Source: Bradyrhizobium diazoefficiens USDA 110
GTDB lineage: Bacteria > Pseudomonadota > Alphaproteobacteria > Rhizobiales > Xanthobacteraceae
DNA: 64,000 bases
Direction: 5' to 3'
Assembly (NCBI RefSeq): GCF_000011365.1
Contig: NC_004463.1
Coordinates: 8,790,001-8,854,000, forward strand
Made by a program: the position numbers and the translations under genes. This document shows, one piece after another, positions 1 through 6,941 of the stretch (positions are counted from its first letter, which is position 1; each line of letters begins with the position of its first letter). The notes under the pieces were generated by a model, which had not been told where the DNA came from, made no database searches, and saw only the letters and a program-made list of their open reading frames with translations.

Positions 1-859
1 GTTCTTCACTCCGGATCTCGCAGAGGTCGCGCGTGCCCGCCATGCGCTCGAAACCGATCTCGCCCTGGCGATCCGCAATGAAGAGCTCGTTGTCCACTAC
101 CAGCCCAAGGTGTCCTGCGCGAATGGCCGCATCCTAGGGGTGGAGGCGCTGGCGCGCTGGCATCACCCGAAGGAGGGCGACATTCCTCCTCAGCGCTTCA
201 TCAAGATCGCGGAAGAGATCGGCCTCATCATGGAGATCGACCGCTTCGTGCTCAGGCGCGCGCTCGCCGAAATCGGGGGCTTGATCCGGGCCGGCTCGAA
301 CCTCGTGCTCGCCGTAAATGTCGCGGCGACGGAAATCGAAGACCCGCTGTTTATCAGGGATATCATCACGACCGTTCGCGAGGCCGACTTCCCGCCGCCA
401 AACCTCGAGATCGAGATCACAGAGTCGGTCGCGATGCGCAATCCTGATGTCGTGCGCGAGCGAATAAGCCTGCTCAGGCAATTGGGCATACGCTTCGCAA
501 TGGACGATTTCGGAGCCGGCTATTCGAATCTTTCGACGATGGCGAGGCTCCCCTTCGACGCCGTGAAGCTCGATCGCACGCTCGTGGCGGGTGTCGCGGG
601 AGACCGCGAAAAGCAGACGATCCTTCGCCTGGCGCTCGGACTTGCGGACGAATTGGGGTTCGAAACGGTCGTAGAAGGCGTCGAAACGGCCGAAGACCTT
701 CGGTTCGCGGCCGAAAACGGCGCCACCATGGCGCAAGGTTATATTTTTTCTCCGCCGCTACCGCTCGAAGAGTTCGCCGTCCTGCTCCAGCCAACCCTTT
801 TGGCGGTCGAACTGGTGCCCAGGCGGGACGGAGCGGAGCGGAAGACTATGATCCGCTGA
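1..859 (+). CDS. EAL-domain cyclic-di-GMP phosphodiesterase, 3' part
   Basis: This is the C-terminal part of a protein predicted to hydrolyse cyclic di-GMP; the window start cuts it. The frame is open from base 2 and opens with the linker and first EAL strand (LVVHYQPKV), so a GGDEF or sensor part is probably missing upstream. The EAL domain is otherwise complete. The signature is in GVEALARW, and the metal and catalytic residues are in EITESVAM, MDDFGAGYS, VKLDR and VVEGVE, followed by QGYIFSPPLP. All expected acidic residues are visible, so activity is likely. It lies outside the tRNA remnant at 968 and is probably core chromosome. Confidence 0.9.
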   Translation, partial: FFTPDLAEVARARHALETDLALAIRNEELVVHYQPKVSCANGRILGVEALARWHHPKEGDIPPQRFIKIAEEIGLIMEIDRFVLRRALAEIGGLIRAGSNLVLAVNVAATEIEDPLFIRDIITTVREADFPPPNLEIEITESVAMRNPDVVRERISLLRQLGIRFAMDDFGAGYSNLSTMARLPFDAVKLDRTLVAGVAGDREKQTILRLALGLADELGFETVVEGVETAEDLRFAAENGATMAQGYIFSPPLPLEEFAVLLQPTLLAVELVPRRDGAERKTMIR

Positions 860-967
860 GGCGTCGGCGTCGACGACAACCTCAGATGCCGATCGGGGAT
901 CAAATAGGCACCGATCCATACGAGAGCTCTGCAAGAGTTCGCGGCTCTGTACCGAATGGTGGGAAAA

Positions 968-1018
968 TGGCGCGCCCGGAACGATTCGAACGTCCGACCC
1001 TCAGATTCGTAGTCTGAT
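968..1018 (-). other. attachment-site remnant: 3' half of tRNA-Arg(ACG)
   Basis: Read on the minus strand this is the anticodon loop CTACGAA, the variable region, the T arm (GTTCGAATC) and the acceptor 3' strand ending in CCA of a tRNA-Arg with anticodon ACG. The match to a tRNA stops just 5' of the anticodon stem; the D arm and the 5' acceptor strand are absent, so this is not a working tRNA. Such 3' tRNA halves are left at the far end of elements that integrate into a tRNA 3' end. The orientation implies that the island lies to the right and that the intact tRNA is beyond the window. A tyrosine integrase lies 1.8 kb to the right. Confidence 0.8.
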
Positions 1019-1042
1019 CTACTCGTAGATTTTCTTACACTA

Positions 1043-1106
1043 TTTTGCAAACCGACGCTGTTTTGCGCTCCACGATATCAATAGTTTACCAGCGTTTTGC
1101 AAACCG
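1043..1106. repeat. 12-bp direct repeat beside the attachment remnant
   Basis: The 12-mer TTTTGCAAACCG occurs at 1043-1054 and again at 1095-1106, 52 bp apart, immediately right of the tRNA remnant. Short direct repeats next to an attachment core are often arm-type integrase or excisionase sites; that role is inference. No gene is seen between 860 and 1265 apart from these sites. Confidence 0.5.
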
Positions 1107-1265
1107 CTCGGGCGAACTCGGCCCCGTTGCCGTTGGCTTGCGCGCCGGCGCCGGCGCCGGACAACTCGGGCAGCACGGTGCCGCCGAATTGGAAGCTACC
1201 GTTGATTGAGAGCTTTCGGGAGGCGCACATCACCCTGGCGAACGCTCTGTGTTCCGGCCGGCGCT

Positions 1266-2093
1266 CTAGGGGCTCAAACGCGCCAGCGCCCCGTGGTCCT
1301 CTTCTGAAAACGGGTCCACGAAAAGCGAAGCGACCAGCACCTGAGGCGCTTTGCGGTCCGATGTTTTCAGCTCGGCGATTTCCCGACGCATGGCCGAATT
1401 CTTCGCGTCAAAATCGGCCACGGCGGTCTCGCTTGGAACTGCCAGTACGACCACGTCGTATAGCCAAGCCAGTCCATATGCGCGCCCAACCCAGTCGGCG
1501 CTCTTCGTGATGTAGTTCTTTGCGTTCGTGTACGGCCCGACAATCAACACTGCTATGCTTGTCGGCTCTCCGTCCTTGGTGGCGAGGACAAAGTCGACGG
1601 AAACGCCACCTGGCGACTTGAGGCCTTTCGCGACAACGGAGACGGGCCTGCCTATCACAAGCCTAACCGCCTCGACGATGCCCGGCTCCGCAGCCGCTGC
1701 GTACTCTCGCTCAAAGGCCAAGCCAGTTCGGCCATAAAAGCCCTTTGGCCGGCGGGCTTGCATTTCGTCGGTGATCGAGCGGACGGTGCCAACTCCGCGG
1801 GACCACCTCTCGACCGCCTCCCGTGCACCGGTTCGGTCAAAGGTATACCATCTGGCTATCACCTCAACGATCGACAGCGGCGCGTCCGCCAAGTGGGCGT
1901 GGAGCACGGGTTCGGGATCGGCCAAGCTCCGCCAAAACTCGTATGCGAAAATGGAGCGACGAAGAGCTGTAGTATCCTTGTGCTTTTTGAGCTGGAGGGC
2001 GATGCGCTGCATCTCCTTCTCCCTCTCTCCGTGCGGTACGGTGCTCAAGCTATCCAGTGCCGCCCGGGCGTCATCCTTCCAGTCGCGTCGCAA
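1266..2093 (-). CDS. hypothetical island protein
   Basis: A 275-residue protein that I do not recognise. The first 120 residues are charged and helical. The C-terminal 140 residues alternate hydrophobic strands and helices (VSVDFVLATKDG, AVLIVGPY, YDVVVLAVPS) like an alpha/beta nuclease or Rossmann-like core, but no catalytic motif can be named. The start is TTG at 2093, since an in-frame TAA lies eight codons upstream; CTG six codons earlier is the only obvious alternative. It diverges from the 2269 gene across a region with two palindromic operators and is probably part of the integration module. Confidence 0.6.
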   Translation of the reverse strand: MRRDWKDDARAALDSLSTVPHGEREKEMQRIALQLKKHKDTTALRRSIFAYEFWRSLADPEPVLHAHLADAPLSIVEVIARWYTFDRTGAREAVERWSRGVGTVRSITDEMQARRPKGFYGRTGLAFEREYAAAAEPGIVEAVRLVIGRPVSVVAKGLKSPGGVSVDFVLATKDGEPTSIAVLIVGPYTNAKNYITKSADWVGRAYGLAWLYDVVVLAVPSETAVADFDAKNSAMRREIAELKTSDRKAPQVLVASLFVDPFSEEDHGALARLSP

Positions 2094-2162
2094 GTCGGGG
2101 CCCCCGGTCAGTCGTTAACTATTCGCATCGCCGCGGCCTTGCAGGACGGCATGGCCCAGTAT

Positions 2163-2177
2163 AACCTAGAACAGGTT
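2163..2177. promoter_or_regulatory. palindromic operator 1 (AACCT-N5-AGGTT)
   Basis: A 15-bp inverted repeat AACCT-AGAAC-AGGTT in the divergent intergenic region. The same half sites with the same 5-base spacer recur at 2239-2253. The pair looks like the binding sites of a dimeric repressor controlling the integration module; no regulator was matched to it. Confidence 0.5.
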
Positions 2178-2238
2178 ACAATCCACTCCTTAACGCTCCT
2201 AGGAGGCTCCGGCCGACCTGAAATCGCGCCCTGTTTGT

Positions 2239-2253
2239 AACCTGAATTAGGTT
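2239..2253. promoter_or_regulatory. palindromic operator 2 (AACCT-N5-AGGTT)
   Basis: Second copy of the palindrome, AACCT-GAATT-AGGTT, 76 bp from the first. It lies just upstream of the Shine-Dalgarno GGAG of the 2269 gene, so a protein bound here would block its transcription. The flanks are also similar (GTAA before and GTAAT after). Confidence 0.5.
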
Positions 2254-2268
2254 GTAATGGAGTTATGG

Positions 2269-2562
2269 ATGAGAGCGCTGATCATCGACCCCTTCAAGAA
2301 GGAAATCCGGGAGTTCGAAATCGAGAAAAGCCTCTGCGCGTACCAGGCCGCGGTCGGAGGCTTCATCGAGTTCGCTGTCTTCATCGATCGGCGGGATGTC
2401 CTCTACGTGGCGGACCTCGCAAAATGGCCTGAGCGCTTTCTCGTTGGCGCCCAGCGCAGCTACTCGGGCTGCGGGCTGGTGATCGGCACGACGCGCGACG
2501 GCGACGCCGCCCCCGCCAAAGTATCGGCAGACGCGCTTCGCGGCGTGGTCCGCTTTCCCTAA
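2269..2562 (+). CDS. small DUF3846-like hypothetical protein
   Basis: A 97-residue protein starting MRALIIDPFKKEI and containing GCGLVIG, a pattern typical of small phage and island proteins of the DUF3846 type, whose function is unknown. An ATG at 2257 is in frame, but GGAG at 2258-2261 is well placed only for the ATG at 2269. It is the first gene of a rightward cassette with the excisionase-like 2580 gene and the integrase, and operator 2 overlaps its leader. Confidence 0.7.
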   Translation: MRALIIDPFKKEIREFEIEKSLCAYQAAVGGFIEFAVFIDRRDVLYVADLAKWPERFLVGAQRSYSGCGLVIGTTRDGDAAPAKVSADALRGVVRFP

Positions 2563-2579
2563 CCAGGCAGGAATGCGCG

Positions 2580-2843
2580 GTGACGAGGAAGGTCAGGACC
2601 GGGACGGTTGAACGACGCGCTCTCACCAGAATAGAGGCGGCGGAAATGGCCGCGCTGTCGCCGGCCGCTTTCGACAAGGCCAGGCGCGACGGTCTCTACC
2701 CGCAACCGACGTTGCCGGGAGGCCGATACGACGTGGAATTGATGCACTTGGCCATGAACCGCGCCAGCGGATTGGACGAAGGTCGGCAATCGCCCTCAGC
2801 CCTCGAAACGTGGAGGGCGGACCGCCGTGCGCGTAAGACTTAA
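2580..2843 (+). CDS. excisionase-like helix-turn-helix protein
   Basis: An 87-residue protein with a GTG start. Residues 15-55 (LTRIEAAEMAALSPAAFDKA, then GLYPQPTLPGGRYDV) read as an AlpA/MerR-like winged helix: a helix-turn-helix, then a basic wing and a strand that reads the target from a conserved Gly-Gly-Arg-Tyr. Such proteins are excisionases or recombination directionality factors when they sit in front of an integrase, as here. Its end overlaps the start of the integrase by 17 bp, suggesting translational coupling. Confidence 0.7.
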   Translation: MTRKVRTGTVERRALTRIEAAEMAALSPAAFDKARRDGLYPQPTLPGGRYDVELMHLAMNRASGLDEGRQSPSALETWRADRRARKT

Positions 2844-3948
2844 AGGGATCAACACCGTCAAGAAGCGTCTCGCTGACGGCTCGACGAAGACCTACCGCTA
2901 CCATCGGGCCACCGGTAAACTCTTGCAGGGTGAGCCTGGATCGCCGGAATTCATCGAGTCATATGGCGCTGCCGCGCGAGGCCAAAAGCGACCGCAAACT
3001 GCCTCGTCAGATACCTTCGCGGCGCTGGTCGTGAAATATAAGGCCTCGGAAGTCTTCAAGCTCCTCGCTGATCGTACGCAAAGCGAATACGCGCGTCTTC
3101 TCAAGGCGGTCGAAAGCGAGTTTGGAACGCTGCCTTCTTCGGCCTTGAACGACCCCGACGTCTTGGGTGACTTTCTCGAATATCAAGATGCTGTTGCCAA
3201 AGCCTCCGGCGCTCGCGAGGCGGACAATCGTCTCGCCGCGACGAGCGCGATGCTCACTTGGGCAAAAGACAGGAAAAATATCAGGTTCAATCATCTACGC
3301 GGCTTCAAGCGTCTGCACTACGCCGACCGAAGCGAAATCCTCTGGTTGCCCGAACACGTCCTGGCGTTCATGGACAAGGCGGAACCGGAACTTCAGCCAG
3401 CCTTGATTCTCGCGGCTCACACCGCTCTGCGCGAAAGCGACCTTCTCGGATTGAAATGGACCGCCTACCGCGACGGCTGCCTTGTTGTCAGAATCAGCAA
3501 GTCGCGTCGCAACCGAGGCAACGGCCGTCTCGTCGATATCCCTTGCACCAAGAGCCTTCGTCAGATGCTCGACAAGATGCCGCGCACGTCGGAATACATC
3601 CTGACGACACGGACCAATCGCCGCTTCAAGATCCGTTACTTCAGCCGACTCTGGCACGAGACGATGGTGGCAGCGGGAATCGACAAGATCAAACTTGAAG
3701 GCGTGGAAGAGCCGGTCTCGCTTCACTTCAACGATCTGCGAGGCACAGCCATCACATTGTTGTCGGAGGCCGGCTGCACTCCCCAGGAAATTGCGACCAT
3801 CACGGGCCATTCGCTGAAGTACGTGAATCATATTCTGGAGAAGTATCTCGCGCGGACTAAAGGTCTGGCGCGGAAAGCTATTGAAAAATTTGAGTCTTCG
3901 CCGAGCGCCCAGTTCATGCTCGACCTAAGGACTGCGGAAAGCGCATGA
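2827..3948 (+). CDS. tyrosine recombinase / island integrase
   Basis: A 373-residue site-specific recombinase expected to integrate and excise the island at tRNA-Arg. The N-terminal ~170 residues form the arm and core-binding part. The catalytic domain has the first Arg in HTALRESDLL, the second box as FNDLRGTA (Asn where His is most common), the GHS box, and the nucleophile Tyr in EKYLART. The length is normal. The start is GTG at 2827, overlapping the excisionase-like gene. The unusual Asn in box II is seen in some family members and does not by itself argue for inactivity. Confidence 0.9.
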   Translation: MRVRLKGINTVKKRLADGSTKTYRYHRATGKLLQGEPGSPEFIESYGAAARGQKRPQTASSDTFAALVVKYKASEVFKLLADRTQSEYARLLKAVESEFGTLPSSALNDPDVLGDFLEYQDAVAKASGAREADNRLAATSAMLTWAKDRKNIRFNHLRGFKRLHYADRSEILWLPEHVLAFMDKAEPELQPALILAAHTALRESDLLGLKWTAYRDGCLVVRISKSRRNRGNGRLVDIPCTKSLRQMLDKMPRTSEYILTTRTNRRFKIRYFSRLWHETMVAAGIDKIKLEGVEEPVSLHFNDLRGTAITLLSEAGCTPQEIATITGHSLKYVNHILEKYLARTKGLARKAIEKFESSPSAQFMLDLRTAESA

Positions 3949-3988
3949 AGCTTTCCGATGCACCGACTGTCTCCCGGACATCGATCGC

Positions 3989-4186
3989 CTAGGCCGACTT
4001 CCGCCGTTGGCCCTTTGCTCGCGTCTTCGCGGTGGCCTCCTTCGCCGGCTTCTTGCCGGCTATCGGCATCAACATCTCTTTCTGAATGAAACCTTCTCGG
4101 ACTCCGAGGTTGCCGGGTGGAGCGCCACTGGGCAGGTGACGAGCGAAAGGCGAAGAAAGCCCTTCCAGTTGGCGCGCGGGGGCCAT
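3989..4186 (-). pseudogene. ku remnant with the central region deleted
   Basis: The minus strand preserves the first ~33 codons of a Ku gene (GFLRLSLVTCPVAL, PATSESEK) joined directly to the last ~30 codons (KEMLMPIAGKKPAK, ending RRKSA). Both ends match the intact ku at 9392-10318, but about 240 codons are missing. One extra base near the start puts the N-terminal part out of frame with the C-terminal tail. Similarity to the intact locus continues ~70 bp upstream of the start, so the whole locus was duplicated. At the junction both parental sequences share CAG, consistent with microhomology-mediated deletion. Confidence 0.85.
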
Positions 4187-4326
4187 GATACGCAGAACTC
4201 CAGTTCGGAATGGCTCGGATTCAAGACAAACGGCCGCGCGCGGTTCCGACAGGATGACGAGCTCACAAGACGATATTTTCACCCCAGGGGCTCGACTCTT
4301 TTGTTCGCTATATGTTCTATTGATGC

Positions 4327-4728
4327 ATGACCGACCGACCCGCGAGCTGGCGCATGCCGACCCCCAAGCAGATGCAAAAAATGGCCGCTCTCGCCGGCAA
4401 AAACGTGTCTCAGAAGCCCGGACTAGCCCCTGACGCCGATTTGCCCGCGGAGTACTGGCAGGCGCTCCTGGACGACCCTCGCGCCGAAGTACGGTCAGCC
4501 GCCTCCGGAGGGACGCTACGGCTGAGCCAATTTCGTCAGCACATTCTGAGGGTGACGTGCCGGCGCTGCGGTCGGACCGTCGAGATTCAAAAGGTCGACG
4601 CGGTCCGGCTCTACGGTCGGGACGCGGTCTGGCGAGACGTTGGTCAACGCCTGCTCGACAACATGTGCAGCCAGCGCACCGGACGGCACGACGAAGACGG
4701 TTGCTGGCCGTCGTACGACATGCCTTAG
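4327..4728 (+). CDS. hypothetical protein with Cys-rich C-terminal half
   Basis: A 133-residue protein of a kind I have seen repeatedly in rhizobial islands without assigned function. The N-terminal half holds a helical segment (PAEYWQALLDDPRAEVRSAA). The C-terminal half has CRRCGRTVEIQK, then WRDVGQRLLDNMC, then RTGRHDEDGCW. The CxxC plus later Cys, His and Cys could bind zinc. It is intact although remnants lie on both sides. The start ATG lacks a strong Shine-Dalgarno. Confidence 0.7.
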   Translation: MTDRPASWRMPTPKQMQKMAALAGKNVSQKPGLAPDADLPAEYWQALLDDPRAEVRSAASGGTLRLSQFRQHILRVTCRRCGRTVEIQKVDAVRLYGRDAVWRDVGQRLLDNMCSQRTGRHDEDGCWPSYDMP

Positions 4729-4742
4729 CCGGCTGCACGGCC

Positions 4743-5119
4743 ATGGCGCCCATCGCCAATCACAACGGCCGCCCTTGGACCGACGGCATGATTCCGACCA
4801 TCCTCGCGAACGAAAACTACATCGGCAAGACCATCTACAATCGCACCTCGCGACGGTTGGGGCAGAAGCTGGTCAAGAATCCGGATCACACTTGGGTCCG
4901 AGGCGCTGCGCAGATCCAGCCTATCGTGGATCCAAGCATCTTCGCACGCGCGCAAAAGCTGCTGGCCGAACGGCGCGTAGAGATTCCCGAAAATGAGATG
5001 TTGCTGCGCCTGCGCCTCACCCTGCGCCGGCGCGGAAAGCTCAACTCGCGCATCATCAACACGACGCTCGGCCTCAATCACGTCTCGTCGTACGTGAAGC
5101 ATTTCGGATCGCTGCGGAA
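4743..5119 (+). pseudogene. serine recombinase, C-terminal half fragment
   Basis: The plus strand encodes the recombinase domain and zinc-ribbon-side part of a large serine recombinase: ANHNGRPWTDGMIPTILANE, YIGKTIYNR, PIVDPSIFARAQKLL and FGSLRKAYAL. The N-terminal resolvase domain is missing here but is found on the opposite strand at 5395-5934. The halves therefore became separated and inverted relative to each other. No start codon or ribosome site belongs to this fragment. Confidence 0.8.
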
Positions 5120-5401
5120 GGCGTATGCGCTGAACGGCACCACGCAGCGGTTCTCGACGCCGAGCCAGCGCGTCCAGTGCTTGCTCTTCACGTTGCGGAT
5201 GTTGGTGGTTCCGGAATCCGGCTCCATCCGGAGCAGCTCCTTGAAATCCACAGCTTTGCCCTTGGCCTGCAGTTTCTCAGCGCGCTTCTTTGTCGCGTCC
5301 ATGAGCGCCTTCGACGACGACGGCATGCCCCAGCGCGCGGTGACGAGCTCCCGGCCCTCGGCGCCATTGCGAACGACTGGTGCCTTGTAGTCCGGAAACC
5401 C
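5120..5401 (-). pseudogene. SRAP (YedK/HMCES) gene fragment
   Basis: The minus strand reads GFPDYKAPVVRN, ELVTARWGMP, TTNIRNVKSKHW and RCVVPFSAYA, the middle of an SRAP-family protein that shields abasic sites in single-stranded DNA. The N-terminus with the catalytic Cys2 and the C-terminal half are absent, so it is dead. It is sandwiched between the two inverted halves of the serine recombinase and runs out of frame into each of them. A segment between PSSSK and GTTNIRN looks longer than usual in the family. Confidence 0.75.
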
Positions 5402-5934
5402 ACAGGAGCGCCCACGCGGTACCCCAGGCTCGCGACCCGGCAGTGTCCCGCGTGCACTTTGACCGAGAGTTCCCGGCTCCACTCCGCGGCCATGCCGCGC
5501 TTCAGACTCTTGGCGATGCCGGAGACGAAGGTGCCGTCGTTCTTGAAGAGCTCAGCGCAGTATTCGACCTGGACGCCGCTCCGCTTGCAAAGGAATTCGT
5601 AGTACGCGCTCTCGTCGACGTCCTGGAAGCGGCCCCAGCGACTGACGTCGTAGACGAGAATGTGATCGAAGTCGGCCTGTCCCGACTGAACGTCGTCGAT
5701 CAGCTCGATGAGACCAGGCCGCCCCTTGATTCGAAGGCCGCTGCGGCCTTCGTCGGCATAGGTGCGGACGATCGTGAGAGTGTTCGCCTCGGCATAGGCG
5801 GCGATGGCTGCGAGCTGGTTCTTGATCGAGTAGCGCTGAAGCTCCCTCGACATTCGGACGTACTGCGCTGCCCGGCGCGTTCGGGTCCGTCTCGCCAAGC
5901 TCGTCCCCTTGGGGACAATAAGCCAATTACCCAT
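5395..5934 (-). pseudogene. serine recombinase, N-terminal resolvase domain fragment
   Basis: About 180 residues of the catalytic domain of a large serine recombinase. The nucleophile Ser is at about residue 29 (YVRMSRELQ), followed by DEGRSGLRIKGRPGL, DILVYDVSRWGRF-like and GIAKSLKRGMAAEWSRELS. Similarity stops at GYRVGAPVGF, where the SRAP fragment begins in another frame. The matching C-terminal half is on the plus strand at 4743. The product would lack the DNA-binding half and is presumed non-functional. Confidence 0.85.
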
Positions 5935-6176
5935 GCACCTCTTCCGCTACTTAGAGGTACCCGCGCCAGCCAATACACCCTCTGCGTTCTGGATGGCAAT
6001 CTCGATCCGAACTGCGGAGAGCCGGCCCCTGGGGCGGGCGCTGCACCCGGTTGTGCACAGCGCGGCTGGAACACGGGGACAATGCCCGGCTCTGCCGGTT
6101 GCGAATCCCCGACCCGTGCTAACTGCGTGGAACGAGCAGGCGGGCGGGAGGATTCGTCCCGGCAGGAGCTATCTCG

Positions 6177-6443
6177 ATGCTGATGACGAAGGAAAGACGG
6201 CCGGCCATCCGGACGCTTCGCGGGTGGGCGATCGGCGTGCTGCAGGAGGCAGGCGCCATCCACGAATGCGAGGAGCATGGCTGGGCGCGGGACCGAGCGG
6301 ATCCGCATGCGCGGGAGCGCGCGTTGGATATCGCAAGGAGGGAGCCACCGGACCGCATTTCTCCTGAAGCGGCGCTCGCGGAGATCAGGGACGTGCTGGA
6401 CTCGATCGGGGACACTTGCCCCGAGTGCGCTGCCGACGATTGA
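6177..6443 (+). CDS. small hypothetical protein
   Basis: An 88-residue protein, mostly helical, with IHECEEHGWARDRADPHA and ending DTCPEC. Similar small proteins are frequent in Bradyrhizobium-type stress regions; no function is known to me. The start could be either of two ATGs (MLM). There is no strong Shine-Dalgarno. The 240 bp before it (5935-6176) show nothing recognisable. Confidence 0.7.
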   Translation: MLMTKERRPAIRTLRGWAIGVLQEAGAIHECEEHGWARDRADPHARERALDIARREPPDRISPEAALAEIRDVLDSIGDTCPECAADD

Positions 6444-6616
6444 CGACAATCGCAGCTGCACCTTCAGAGGTTCAGCCGTCACGCGCTTCCAGGATGAGTT
6501 CGCCGCTGGCAGTCCCCAGTTATCTGCGACAAGGGACTACAAGTGGGACGAGCCCCAAGAAGCATGCTAGGCTGCACGTCTTCTGCTCTCAGCATCATTG
6601 CCGCGAGAGGTTGATT

Positions 6617-6904
6617 ATGCCCGCCTATTTTATTGTCCAAAACACCATCAAGGACGAAGCGCAGTACCAGAAATACGTGCAGGCCGTCGTGCCGTTCATA
6701 GCCAGCTTTGGCGGAAAACTTGTAGCCAGACGAGCGAAGGTGGAGGTGCTGGAAGGCGAACACGATCAGCGCCCGGTCGTCATGTTCGAGTTTCCCGACA
6801 TGGAGGCGATCCACGCGTTCTGGAACTCGCCGGACTACGTTCCGATCAAGAAACTGCGCGAGGGTATAGCCACCATGAACATCTGGGCTTTTCCCGGCGC
6901 CTGA
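6617..6904 (+). CDS. DUF1330 family protein
   Basis: A 95-residue ferredoxin-like dimeric alpha/beta barrel protein. The pattern AYFIVQNTIKDEAQYQKYV, FGGKLVARR, VVMFEFPDMEAIHAFWNSPDY and PIKKLREG is the full DUF1330 domain. The family's biochemical role is unknown. The start is the ATG at 6617. It converges with the cyclase gene at 6942, the stops being 37 bp apart. Confidence 0.9.
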   Translation: MPAYFIVQNTIKDEAQYQKYVQAVVPFIASFGGKLVARRAKVEVLEGEHDQRPVVMFEFPDMEAIHAFWNSPDYVPIKKLREGIATMNIWAFPGA

Positions 6905-6941
6905 TCGGTGCACAACAGGTGGCTGGTGGCGGGCGCAGAGG

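Noticed and set aside
968-1018. Intact tRNA-Arg gene
   Set aside because: The D arm and 5' acceptor strand are missing; only the 3' half matches, so it is an attachment remnant.
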